Origin: Paramarasmius palmivorus
Lineage: Eukaryota > Basidiomycota > Agaricomycetes > Agaricales > Marasmiaceae
Length of the DNA stretch: 64,000 bases
Assembly (NCBI GenBank): GCA_037176845.1
Contig: JAYKXP010000010.1
Span: 1 to 64,000 of the forward strand
Reading direction: 5' to 3'
The notes beneath the pieces are model-generated. The model was given only the letters and a program-made list of their open reading frames with translations. It had not been told where the DNA came from and did no database searches. This document shows, in pieces, positions 11,430 to 22,373 of the stretch; the first letter of the stretch is position 1, and each line of letters starts with the position of its first letter. The translations under genes were made by a program, and so were the position numbers.

Positions 11430-13574
11430 GTGGATACCATCTCCCCTGTCACTGATGGCACTGATGCCGAGGCAAGCGCTGAATCAGAGGAGGTTATCAC
11501 TGTTGCCGGCGATGACTCGTGTTCATCTGATGATCAACGGCATGCTTCGTGTAGTCCATCACCCGGCTCATCCGATGAGTCGGAGATCGACGAGCTCTTC
11601 GACGACGACGATGAAAACGACGAGGAGACACGAACTTCTTTGGCAACGACTTTGGGGTCAGACGTTATTGGTGTATTGAGCAGGGAAGAGGAAGTACCAG
11701 CTAGTGATGACGAAGAAGGTTCCACACAAGGTGTGTTGCGAAAATACTCTCATGGCCGTCAAGACACTAATACACCTTGTAAAGGCTCACGGTACTACAA
11801 CAGTCCTCCAATTCACTCTAGTCCGCGCTGTACAAGTTACCTACGGCCATCGTTACCACCCAATTACAATGACGAGGTCGTACCAGAATCCCCCACTCTA
11901 ACTCCCCAGTCTCCTCTCTTTACCCCACCATCGAGTCCGTTTTCCTTGAGACACTCTCGGGATTATTCAGCGCCACGGAATCATGATTTTGGCTGGTCAT
12001 CATCGCTATCAGCATGCGAGGAAGAGGAAGATGGTTGTCATTCACCATTGTTTACCCCGCCTTCCAGTCCTCAGAAGAGAGAACCGGTACAGCTCATCGT
12101 CAACCAGGGGAATGACCATGGTGAGCATCAACGAGCATGCTCAAGGTCGTCATCCCCTGTTGTCAATAACGGTGATGAGGACAGCATGATAGTGGATGAA
12201 GTTGATGACGAATGCAAAGTGGGACAAGAAACGCACCCTGGGAGCATTGACAGCACCGATATCGTCCCATACGACCAAAGGAACAATCTACATGGAGACG
12301 GCATAGATCCCGGTGCTAGACATTACACAAAATCGATTCCGCTCCAAGAATTTGAATGGGACAACCGTGACGGGTCAATAACGGCCACTGGCAGCAACGG
12401 CAGTGGTCCATGCGATGACGATTACGAGTTGTGCTATCCCAGCGAGGCTTCTGGCGGAGAGCACGAAGAGCACGAAGAGTGTGCTACTATTGCCAATGAC
12501 CTGCTGAAGACCAAATTGGACAGTGATGTATCTTCTGCCCATCGCGATCAACCCAATACCTCACCACCATCTTTCCGTGCCCATGCCTCCTTACCGCCCG
12601 ATATCACTCATTTACCTCCAAGCTCTCCTCTGCCAGAACTTGTTGATGCCTCTTTCCCTCGTACGTTCACATACTTCCCCACTGTTTCCGGGTCTCACAA
12701 ACATTCAGATATACCAACTCCAAATGAATCATCTGAGGAAGGTGAACTTCATGAACGCCAGCCTCTTTCAACCATCAACTTGCCCTCTGCACCCGACACT
12801 CCGAGCCCTTCTCCACCGCCAAAACCGAAACCAATCAAAGACCTGTCAGTTCAGATCACACCAATCCCCACATCTGCACTTCCTTCTGCACCTTCGCTCA
12901 TATCACCATCGACGTCAACGAATGGTACCAGATTTATCCTAAAAATCACGGAACCGAAGCGAAAGCGCAAACGAGCCCGAAAATCGAAGCTTGAGTCGGC
13001 TCCACCAGCGAAAAAACAACGCGTTCAAGGAAGCTTGCCATTTGCATCTGCACCTTTAGCGACCACCTCTTCGGTTGCAGGCCCATCAACGACTCCAGTT
13101 CATTCCCCCACAGCAACCCGTATTCTCTTTGAACCCCCGGTCGCAGCCCCGCGACCTCGCATCCCATCGAAAACCATACCTGTCTTGGAGCCTCGTGTTC
13201 TACATGAAAAAGATATCACTGATTGTATAGTCATCGGGTGGGCGAATGACCTCCGTGATAAAAGCTATGTCTTCGACTCGTTCATGGCCGAACAAACGCA
13301 CGGCCAGAATATCACTGTCGTGCTCAACGAGATCGAGGCCTGGAAGCACACTCTCGTACCATCTCTCCGCAAACAGATGCGTGCACGCAGGACGCAAAAG
13401 GGGTTGCTCAACCGCGGTATGCCAATGCAGGTTGAGAGGCTGGTACAAATGTTGTACAAGTACAAGGACAAGACGGATTGGGGGATGGTGATTCAGCAGA
13501 AGGTGGTCGGGCTTTTGGAATACTTTTGGGAGAAGGTTCCAGGGATGACAGTGGGGTCATGGGATACGTGTTGA
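11430..13574 (+). CDS. hypothetical acidic, serine/proline-rich disordered protein (5' end unresolved)
   Basis: One open frame of 714 codons. The true start is unclear: the frame opens at GTG, the first in-frame ATG is far downstream, and a 5' exon may exist upstream of the poly(A) tract. The N-terminal half is acidic and low in complexity (DELFDDDDENDEE). It holds repeated S/T-P clusters, including LFTPPSSP twice (near 11915 and 12050), that look like proline-directed kinase sites. A basic KRKRKRARKSK patch near 12958 could be a nuclear localisation signal. The last 120 residues (from about 13190) are more ordered and rich in charged helices, but I recognise no family. A nuclear regulatory role is possible but unproven. 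Confidence 0.6.
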   Translation: MDTISPVTDGTDAEASAESEEVITVAGDDSCSSDDQRHASCSPSPGSSDESEIDELFDDDDENDEETRTSLATTLGSDVIGVLSREEEVPASDDEEGSTQGVLRKYSHGRQDTNTPCKGSRYYNSPPIHSSPRCTSYLRPSLPPNYNDEVVPESPTLTPQSPLFTPPSSPFSLRHSRDYSAPRNHDFGWSSSLSACEEEEDGCHSPLFTPPSSPQKREPVQLIVNQGNDHGEHQRACSRSSSPVVNNGDEDSMIVDEVDDECKVGQETHPGSIDSTDIVPYDQRNNLHGDGIDPGARHYTKSIPLQEFEWDNRDGSITATGSNGSGPCDDDYELCYPSEASGGEHEEHEECATIANDLLKTKLDSDVSSAHRDQPNTSPPSFRAHASLPPDITHLPPSSPLPELVDASFPRTFTYFPTVSGSHKHSDIPTPNESSEEGELHERQPLSTINLPSAPDTPSPSPPPKPKPIKDLSVQITPIPTSALPSAPSLISPSTSTNGTRFILKITEPKRKRKRARKSKLESAPPAKKQRVQGSLPFASAPLATTSSVAGPSTTPVHSPTATRILFEPPVAAPRPRIPSKTIPVLEPRVLHEKDITDCIVIGWANDLRDKSYVFDSFMAEQTHGQNITVVLNEIEAWKHTLVPSLRKQMRARRTQKGLLNRGMPMQVERLVQMLYKYKDKTDWGMVIQQKVVGLLEYFWEKVPGMTVGSWDTC

Positions 13575-14048
13575 GAGAAGAGGAATTCGGTGGTAGTGAA
13601 GATGAGGTGGACAACGAGCAACGAACATATTCCCTATTTTGAGATACCTTTTTCTCCTCTTCCGTTTCTTGACTCTTTCCCCGGGCCCTTTCTTTCTTGT
13701 CTCGCCCATGCGCTAATTATCATTTCTTGGTCCATTCAACGTTCGTCGTGTTCTCATTTCAATCCCGGCTTATCATGTCCTTCATCCTTACCTATACAAA
13801 CTGTTCCCAGATAGAGTACGAAACATGTATTACCAGTCGCTACAAAGTCTTCAAAGATAAACTGTATTTATAGAATCCATCGCAGCGAGTAGACCTTGGC
13901 CTTGATGAGAATAAAATTACATGGACGCGAGGCTGATATATGGGTACAACGAATGGATATAGTGGTATCAGTGTCTATATGTATCTCGAAAGGGAACGTG
14001 TACAAGACCATCCAACAAAGGGAGATGTCCAACCGAAACCCAAAGTCC
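13575..14048. other. convergent intergenic region
   Basis: This spacer lies between the 3' ends of the disordered-protein gene (plus) and the membrane-protein gene (minus). Only 3' untranslated sequence is expected. No gene or repeat was seen. Confidence 0.5.
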
Positions 14049-15005
14049 TCAAGTCTTCAAATGAGTAATGTCATAAGCAACGAAATCAGGCTGTCTTTGG
14101 CTCTCGACGGCGGTTGTGGTTGTCGCTGAGCTTGGTACGCGAGGGTCTGCAAAGGGGTCCCGAGGATGTAGACTCTCAGTGTCCGAACCAGACAGAACCG
14201 ACTTGTACTCTGGCGGAGGCTCGGTCGTTTGAGAACGCGAGGAGCGTGCAGCCCGTCTTGAACTCCGCTGGCTGTTCATTCGGGCTAACCAGTTCATAAT
14301 CCGCGTGTGATTCGCTAGGGGTTCTGTGGCCGCGTTATTACGATTTCTTGGTGGAGCGGGGTGACCACGAATGTTTTCTGCATTTTTTTGGACATAAGCG
14401 TCCATAGAACATCGCGAAAAGGCGCGCAACTCACCGAGGTCATTGATACGCTCGTCTTGATCCACCTCCGAGTCTGGCATCAACATCCGACGTCTCCTTC
14501 GACAGCATAACCATATGAGCCCGGCCAGCAAAAGGCCCAACACCATTCCACCGAGAACGGATCCTACGACGATGCCCAAGTTTGAGCTGGAGCCTGAATC
14601 ACCAATTGGCTCTGCAAGACTAGCACTGGGAATCGAGGCGGATGCTACGCAACAAATGAGACTCCGAGAAAAACCTTTGAGAATTTGTTACACACTGATT
14701 GCACTGACAATAACAGTGATCCCTTCAGTTGCATTCGCAGCGACACCTGATGGTTGCAACGTATTGGGAGTAACCAACGTCGAAGAATCGCTGACAATTG
14801 TGCCTGCGGGAAATAATGTCGATGTAATCGGTGCAATAGTAGTAGTCGCTGTCTGTGAGAAGAACCCTGTCGCGCTCGTTGGTTGGACAGAGATTGCGAT
14901 ACTGCTGCTAGTCGCCATCGTGGAGGAGAAGAAAGTTTTCAATTGACCCTGGATTGCCTTGCATAGGAGCGTGGCAACCCAGCAGACCAACAGTTCTTGA
15001 AACAC
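14049..15005 (-). CDS. single-pass membrane protein with Ser/Thr-rich ectodomain
   Basis: Exons 15005-14696 and 14644-14049 flank a 51-bp GT-AG intron. The N-terminus (LLVCWVATLLCKAIQG) resembles a signal peptide. A Ser/Thr-rich, probably O-glycosylated segment follows, then a transmembrane helix (IVVGSVLGGMVLGLLLAGLI), a basic CCRRRRR stop-transfer patch and a cytoplasmic tail of about 150 residues with PPPEY (a PY motif that could recruit WW domains of Rsp5-type ligases). This layout resembles fungal cell-surface sensor or mid2-like proteins, but no homologue is recognised. The first codon of the open frame is GTG preceded by CAG, so a small 5' exon carrying the ATG is probably missing from this model. 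Confidence 0.6.
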
Positions 15006-16257
15006 CTGGGCCTTCCGTCAGGCTTCTCAGATCAAGAACGGCCAACGTTGACCGCGTTCAAGTAAAAATCTTTGGCTGAACGCCGTGTGTGGAATCTACG
15101 AAAATTTACAATCTTCTCCAGACGGTTCAAGAAGTTGTAAGGCTTACTCTAAGGAAAATCCCCCTCGTCGTAGCACCATTGAGATGATATTCATCTGCCA
15201 CGCCGAATGCAAAGGATGCAGGGGCAGGTCAAGTATCTCCGAGCCATCTGACGGTTGGGAGGCGGCAAGATGGCGGCGGAAGTGTGACAGGCGTGACTTT
15301 CTCACTCTTTCCCCGACGTTGACAATGGCCCAAGGCAACAATTTATACAAGAGACTCGTTCATGATCAAGTTCTCGCAAATCCAATGGTCTACAAAGCAA
15401 AGCAAGAGGATATGATTATAGTGACGCGTCGAGAGCAACAGTTCGATTTTCAGCAACATCTTTTGTTCGTGTTGGTAGACCACATTGAATCCAGATTTAA
15501 TCACATCACTGAGAGCATGTGTAGAACTTCATCGACATCTTGAACAATATGATGCTCCGATATCCATGGATCTTCTTCCCACCGCGAATGGAATAGTGTA
15601 CTTCACTTCATCGACACAGTGCACTGCTTTGTCTCGTCATCCGATGATATGTCGGCGGATTGTTTCTTTTCATGCAAGAATCCTTGAACGCAATGGGCGA
15701 TGGACAACGTTGCTTGCACCCACCGCATGTTCCCACCGGATAGCCTTTGATTCCTCTCACCTCAAGTTTTCGGCCGTGCGTTTTTAGAGCACCAAGAAAG
15801 ATGGGCGAGAAATCAGGCGCCTTCGGTTCTCAAGCTCAAGTAAGCCGTCTCTACTCTCAAGTTTAAGAGAGTTCTAACCTCGCCCCGAAGCCCTACAAAC
15901 ACTCCCTGCATCCAATACTTCAACCTCAAAAGTTATCTGTATAGCTTCGCAAAAGCCTCCAGACGCGTCTTGTAGCCTCATCGGGAAAGATGCATCTTAG
16001 CTGTGTCATTTCTCGTTACGCAAGCTGTTTTGCCCTCTCCGTCAGAGTATAGCCGTTTCTCTCCCCATGCTTACTAAGCAACGACTGGGAAGGTGGCGCA
16101 AGGTGCACTCAAGACAAAGTTAGTCGTACTATTGGCAGGTATAAAAGGAACGAAAGATGGGCCTCAAGTCTTCAGCGATCTGGCCTATATCTTCTCTCGG
16201 AGGCTTCTTCCCTTTCGAACTTTACATCGAATCTCTATCCGAACACAGTATCGAACC
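15006..16257. other. no convincing gene; upstream region of the methyltransferase pair
   Basis: Several open frames of 60-150 codons occur (for example 15085-15543 and 15485-15787, plus strand), but none shows a recognisable domain or splice-linked continuation. The stretch contains the promoter of the methyltransferase gene that starts at 16258. Confidence 0.4.
16140..16147 (+). promoter_or_regulatory. TATA box of methyltransferase copy 1
   Basis: TATAAAAG lies 111 bases (box end to ATG) upstream of the start codon at 16258, a position that fits a fungal core promoter. No other element was defined. Confidence 0.4.
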
Positions 16258-17117
16258 ATGGCCAGCACTCATAGCGAATTGTACACCGCTAACAAGGCCC
16301 ACTGGGACAAAGTTGCCAAGGACTTGGATAAGCATCCGTGGGGTATGTTTGGCATGAAGATGGCGGACCAGTGAGATCTAAATTCGTCGTATAGTCTTTG
16401 TTATCTGACGTCGTTTCTTCGGACAGGATGTTGCCGCACTTGCTAAAAACCGCCACCTTCGACAAGGAAAAGACGGAGGTTATGGACTTTGCTTGTGGAA
16501 ATGGTAGGCCTTTCCTGAAAATATGCAAAATTGATGCTCATGTTTGCAATCTTAGGCTACAATTCTACGCTCATGGCACCTCACTGCAAAAGTATACTCG
16601 GTGTCGACATTAGTACCGGCATGGTGGATGAATTCAACCGCAACATCGAGCGATGGGGACTCGACAAGAACCAGCTTCACGCCTTGCGAGCCGACATCGA
16701 AGACGCCCAGGGCACGGAATTGGAAGGTAAAACCTTTGACATTATCTATGTACGTGTTTCTTCACAAATATCGGTACCATCAACTGACATTCATTGCTAC
16801 AGTGCAGCATGGCCTATCACCATTTACCTTCGATGGAAGAAACCACTAAGGATCTTGCCGTGTACCTGAAACCAGGAGGCAAGCTACTCGTCGTCGACTG
16901 GATCAGGCCGGAAACAGAGACTCGCATGCCCGCAGAAACCTACAAAAACATCAGTCAGATCATGAAGGTGCCGGGTATCGGGGAGGAAGAGATGAAGGAG
17001 GTGTTTGAACGAGGAGGACTCCGATTTAGGAGTTACGAAAAACTGCTTCACATGAATGAGGTCGTTGAGGGGGTGAACGTCAACAACTGGGTCTTCCTTG
17101 CCTGTGCAGAGAAATAG
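16258..17117 (+). CDS. class I SAM-dependent methyltransferase, copy 1
   Basis: Four exons (16258-16370, 16427-16503, 16556-16749, 16803-17117) encode 232 residues. The introns are 52-56 bp. SAM-binding motif I reads VMDFACGNG, where the usual first Gly is Ala. The acidic motif is LGVDIS and the late motifs are AYHHLPS and LKPGGKLLVVDW, typical of the UbiE/Methyltransf_11 type. Substrate unknown. A second copy with the same exon structure follows 0.5 kb downstream, so these are tandem duplicates. A TATA box lies upstream. The start follows the paralogue (ASTHSELYTANKAHWDKVAKDLDKHPWG against TTDQELLRNNKAHWDKVSKN). Confidence 0.85.
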
Positions 17118-17630
17118 ACATAACATGCGAATTTCTGCTTTCAATATGATGTATTACTTTATGTATGTTTGTCCTCTCAATTCGAGACCATGGGCGTTTC
17201 GCCTAAGGCACCAAATTATTCCGGCCGAGCGCAGTGATCTCGATCGTCATGCAAAGCTGAGCGCATAACTTGAAAGGCAAATTTACCTGCTCGGCTGCTA
17301 TTCCTTGAAACCTGCTGAATGTCCAAATCCAAACCCAAAGAAAGAAGATACAAGCCGAGAATGAACCAGAGGAAATAGACGCGTATACCGTTACGTAGGC
17401 GCCTAGCCAAGAACTGTGTTACAGCCTTATAGGGACCTCTCTTACTCTCCTCCTAACACTTTGACCTCCTATGTCCCAAAGTATTACCGACGCCTCGGGC
17501 TCAAAACTAATCAAGCCATGGAACTCGTTCGCTTCAGAGCTTTGCCGCTTTCCTTCCCTCGTCCACGACGGATTCGGTCGTCTCTCCTCTCTTTTTAGCT
17601 GTCGTCTCGTTGTCTTCTCTGCCTTGAAAA

Positions 17631-18532
17631 ATGACCACAGATCAAGAGCTCCTGAGGAATAACAAGGCTCACTGGGACAAAGTATCCAAGAATTTTGATA
17701 AGAATCCTTGGGGTATTTTGCATATGAAGCTTTCGAGGAAGTGCGTGTTCGTTCTTGTTCTTAGTTTGCTATGACACTAAGAATCTCTTTCTTTCTCCAG
17801 GCTTCTATCGCATGTCCTAAAGGCAGCTCCGTTTGACAAGGAATCTTCAGAAGTCATGGACTTCGGATGTGGAAACGGTGAGTATCAATGCATGGTTTCG
17901 CGTCGGGGACTCGTTTTAACATTATACATAGGTTTCAACTCCAGTCTCCTTGCCCTCGACTCAAAAGCCCTCGTCGGAGTCGACATCAGCAATGGCATGG
18001 TCGAGGAATACAACCGTAACGTTGAGAAGTGGGGATTCAACAAAATACCCAGCACGAAGGGTAAAGTGAAGGCCGTCTGCGCGGATATCACAAATAAGGA
18101 GGCTGCTTTACCTTCTGAGCTGGAAGGAAGGAAGTTTGACATTATCTTTGTGAGTTTGAGTCGTGTTTGAGGAGAGCTTATGATTAACCCCCTTCGTAGT
18201 GTTGCATGACCTATCACTACCTTCCGGACATCAATGATACTACGCGAGCCCTGGCCAGCTTCCTCAAACCTGGAGGAACGTTACTTGTCATAGACTGGGT
18301 CCAGCCTGCGATCCCTCTCGAACTGTCGGAAGAACAGCGGAGCCTCATCAAGGTGCCAGGGATTAGCGAGCAGGAGATGAGAGCGGCTTTCGACGACGCA
18401 GGACTTCAGTTCAGGAGTTACGAACCTGTCGTCACTATGGACGATTCCGTCGAGGACAAACAGATCCACAATACTGCCTTCCTCGCTTGCGCCGACAAGG
18501 AGGAAATGGAAGTGTTTGGCGGCTTTGCTTAA
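17631..18532 (+). CDS. class I SAM-dependent methyltransferase, copy 2
   Basis: Exons 17631-17740, 17801-17877, 17932-18149 and 18200-18532 give 245 residues; every intron sits at the same position and phase as in copy 1. Motif I is the standard VMDFGCGNG, followed by VGVDIS and LKPGGTLLVIDW. Two small insertions relative to copy 1 are seen, near STKGKVKAVCAD and at the C-terminus. It is expected to transfer a methyl group from SAM to a small molecule; the acceptor cannot be read from sequence. Divergence between the copies suggests an old tandem duplication with both retained. Confidence 0.85.
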
Positions 18533-18754
18533 GCTGTACTTCGTTACTTTAGTGCAACTTTCAAGAACTACCTCTTGTATAGAATACTAATTCGCCGGAC
18601 CATACCGTACTGGACATAATAATGCACATGAACCGTAGAATTGTAATGACTTTGGGAGCGAAATACTAGGTAGTACAATACACTGATACTGAATAATGTA
18701 CAGTAGAAATCCATGCCATGAAAGACCCCGTTAACCCGTTACCATTACATTAAC

Positions 18755-20635
18755 CTACAGTGAACTCTTCTGCCACTTGGGTTCTGCTCCATCAGCGATC
18801 GCGAGGTGGGGCATCAAATCGCTGGTCAGGAACTCGCTTGGCCACTCTTTCCTGATCTGCCCCTTCAAATACTCCGCAACTATCTTGACATGCTCCTCCT
18901 TCACCCCGGGTGCAAGCTTCTTGACACCAGGAGCGAGCTCGTCAATCAACCCGTCGATGTAGGAAACTGTGACAGGTGAGCCAATGTCGAGGCGAGAGCC
19001 ATACTTGACCCATTGCCAGAGCTGAACACGAGTGATCTCAGCAGTAGCAGCATCCTCCATAAGATAGTTGAGAGGAATGCAACCGTTGCCACCAATCCAA
19101 GCAGCACTGTAGGCAAGAGACGTGGAGATATTGGAGCGAACACCTTCGTCCGTTATCTTGCCAGGCACCTTGGTATTCAATAGGTCGGCGGCGGCAACTT
19201 TGACGTCTTCGCGGCGAATGTGATACTAAAAGATATCCCTGATTAGAATAATTCGTACACCCACGTTCCGACACCATACCTGATTAGGACCGAGCATGTG
19301 TTGATTAAAAACCTCCATAGCGATCTTGTTGATGAGAGGATGTGCGATCCATGTTCCGTCGTGGCCAGCCGTGACCTCGCGCAACTTATCCTGTCGAACC
19401 TTTTCCATGACGGCTTCGTTGGCCTGTGGGTCATTCTTGATGGGAATTTGAGCAGCCATACCGCCCATCGCAGCAACTTTACGCCTACAGAGAATACATG
19501 AGATGCTGAAGAAACGAAGCAGGAAAGAATACCTACTTGTGGCAAGTCTGGATGAGAAGTCTGACATACGCGTCCATAAAAGGAACTGTCATCGTTACAT
19601 CTTTGCGATCAGGAAGGACGGCAGAACGGTCTGCCCTCCGCTTCTTGATAAAGCTAAATATATAGTCCCATCTGTAAACAAAAGAAGTTCAGAACGTCAT
19701 AAGATACACAAACGTGAATATTTATACCTGCCGCAGTTCAATCCGGAAGAGTGATTCCTAAGCTCGAAGAGTATCTCTTCCATGTGGAAAGCACCAGGAA
19801 GCGTTTCGATGAGAACGGTAGCACGAATAGTACCGTGAGGTATTCCGATATAGGACTGGGAAAAGTTGAAGACATCGTTCCAAAGACGGGCTTCGAGATA
19901 GTGCTCCATCTTGGGAAGATAGAAGTATGGACCAGAGCCGCGTTTCACGAGCTCCTTCGCGTTGTGGAAGAAGAAGAGCGCAAAGTCGAAGAGGGAACCC
20001 GAGATGGGTACATTGTCAATTGTGACGCGTGGTTCATCGAGGTGCCATCCACGAGGGCTTAAGGGGGTCAGGAGCTGTATATCGCAAGAATGTCTCATCA
20101 CCTACCGAACGATAAGCACAGCAGGATTCTCAGACAATTTATAGCTCTTCCCTCCAACTTCAAAGTCTATCTGGCGACGTATGGCGTCACGAAGGTTGAC
20201 TTGGCCGTTGACCATGTTGGCGAATGTTGGCGAGCTCGAGTCTGTGATGCAGTTAGTTACCCGATATCGGCTAGTGAGCTACACGTTACCTTCAAAATCC
20301 GCCATGAAAGTCTTAGCACCGCTGTTCAACGCGTTGACGACCATTTTGCGGTCAGTTGGGCCCGTGATTTCGACCCTTCTGTCCTCGAGACCGGGGGCAG
20401 GGGGTGCACATTGCCAGGATGGATCAGCGCGAATGTGGGCCGTCTCTGGTGGAAAGTCGAATGGCGCTCCAGAATCCCAACGACGCTGAGCCTCTTCTCT
20501 GGCAACGAGCAGAGACTGCCGAGTGGATTCAAAGGTACGATGAAGAGCGGCGAGGAATTGGAGAGCGTCGTCTGTAAGAATCTCATCCTGTGCCTTTTGG
20601 GCGACTTTTGAGTAAACTTTAACGCCTGGAATCAT
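18755..20635 (-). CDS. MLS1: malate synthase
   Basis: Six exons (20635-20290, 20241-20106, 20057-19728, 19671-19537, 19484-19280, 19225-18755) encode 540 residues, the usual length for malate synthase A. The enzyme condenses glyoxylate with acetyl-CoA to malate in the glyoxylate cycle, needed for growth on C2 compounds and fatty acids. Family signatures are visible: [50 protein letters not shown] ([13 protein letters not shown]) and [10 protein letters not shown] with the catalytic Asp. The C-terminal tripeptide is SSL rather than the canonical peroxisomal SKL. All introns are 48-56 bp GT-AG. Start at ATG of IPGVKVYSK. Confidence 0.95.
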
Positions 20636-21043
20636 TGTGGGAGATGTGAGTGAAGATGGTGGTGGTAAGAAGTAGAGAAGGAGCTTGAGACACACCGAGT
20701 AGTAGCAAGCGCCAACTTATCTAGTTTTCGGAGCATCCGGCGGGAACCCGTGTTCTCCAGTGCGTCATCGCGTGTCCTAATCACATGAAGAACGAAATTA
20801 GACTCGAAATTAGATAATAATTCCCTTTTTGGGTATCTTTTCCTCGAATGGACGCGCCCCTCCGCCAGGCTTTTACTCCGTTTACAGCACTGGAACGCCG
20901 TCACCAACGGTGCTCCGTCCGTCCATGGTGCACCACCAGGCCAGGTTCTACGATATCCTCGTCTGATGGAATCCGGAACATAAATGTCCCTCAAATCTGT
21001 ACATTCTCAAAGTACATGTACACGATGGTGCCCTAAAAGAAAA
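20636..21043. other. intergenic: malate synthase promoter and GET1 3' region
   Basis: 408 bases between two minus-strand genes. Short shadow frames only. It should hold the malate synthase promoter; no specific carbon-response element was identified by eye. Confidence 0.4.
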
Positions 21044-21878
21044 TCACGAATCTCTGTTCTTCGAATCTTTTTCGGGTGTTGTCTTGGCCGGTTGGGGCTC
21101 TACCTCCTTAGGTGACGGTGCTAAAAACCATACCAAATAGATCAGGTCCCAAGCAAAAATCACAAGACATTAGAAGCGTACAGGCAAAGTCTTTCACCAC
21201 CCGCTCACCCACTTTAATCACTCTCCTGCACGTCATTTGCCACATACCAACGCTTACAGAACCTGTGACGATGTCAGTTGTCTAGTCATATGGATGGAGT
21301 CTGGGCCCAGTATTCATACCTGAAGGGGCGAACGGCAATGCCAATATCCATCCTAGAGGTCCAAACCATCCAGGGGGCAAGTAGAAGATCGGAGCTTTTC
21401 TATACCAGAAGCCAACAAGGAATTGAAGTCCAGTCGTCAATAGCCAGATTGCCGTGTTGAACTTCATAGAAAAGGCCGATCTGGTCGAGGCCAACTGGCT
21501 GTCTAGATCCTAAATTAGAACCCTCTATGCCACTTCAGCTAACACGGCATGGACACGCACTTATTTTCTCCAGCTCGGCCATTCCTTTATCCACACTTCT
21601 TCTAAGTTTCGCCCATTTGGCAAACTGGTCTTGTGCACTCGTCTTCATAAGCTCCGCTTTTGTAGACAATAGCTCCGACTTGAGTTGCTTCTGTTGTGTT
21701 GCAAGCGTAGGATAGAAAATGCGTAGGAATAACGAGTATCCCTGGTAGCAGATAGTTAGTGCCAGTCGCATGGTAAAATGCAGTGAGAACGCACCAGTTC
21801 AAGAAGAACAGACTGGCCTATCCATGTTATAAACTCTCCGAGGAACACCAATGCAAAGACCGTCAAAATAATGGACAT
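21044..21878 (-). CDS. GET1: GET complex subunit Get1 (WRB/CHD5 family)
   Basis: Five exons (21878-21795, 21741-21561, 21502-21320, 21262-21209, 21120-21044) give 192 residues. Get1 with Get2 forms the ER receptor for Get3, which delivers tail-anchored proteins. The sequence shows the expected plan: an N-terminal membrane helix ([16 protein letters not shown]), a cytosolic coiled coil with the conserved [11 protein letters not shown]... and [14 protein letters not shown] segments, then two C-terminal membrane helices ([37 protein letters not shown]). Length and topology match fungal Get1. Introns are 53-88 bp. Confidence 0.9.
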
Positions 21879-22373
21879 GGGAGGTGAATGGTGCGTTCCT
21901 CCGCGAGGCGTTGACGTGGTAAAGCCAGGCCTGAACGTGGGACCAACGCGCCAAATTGGGTATAGCTAGCGTAGACGCCCTCGTGTTCGGGCGCTAAACC
22001 GTTCCTGTTCAGCTTCGAAGTTCGGACATTATTTTTGCGATATAGAATGCAAATACTGATTAATAGTAGTATGCACCGAAGATAAAGCAAGTATTTTTGA
22101 TACGAGCTGGCAATACCGAATTAGGTGACATCGCCGAGTGTTTCCAGAACGAATCAGAATAAGGCATGGAGCGTTTATAACTCCCATCTTTCAATGTCAA
22201 TCATGGGCATGTGCCTAATGTCAGAGGTCCGAGCCCAGGTAGGATCAGAAATAAGACCATGATATGGGATAAAAGATAGGCCTAGCTCTTGATTTCGACT
22301 GTGAAAGACAATGAGTCGTGCCGATACATGTATGCACTAATATGTAGAGACATTACAGAGGCGTTTACACTGG
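21879..22373. other. intergenic region upstream of GET1
   Basis: 495 bases between the start of GET1 and the end of the kinase gene. Only short shadow frames; nothing else supported. Confidence 0.4.

Noticed and set aside
15085..15787. Two plus-strand frames of 152 and 100 codons
   Set aside because: No domain, no splice link and no paralogue; likely chance frames in the methyltransferase upstream region.
20632..20994. Minus-strand frame upstream of malate synthase as an extra N-terminal exon
   Set aside because: The model starting at ATG 20635 already gives the normal 540 residues, and this frame shows no leader or domain.
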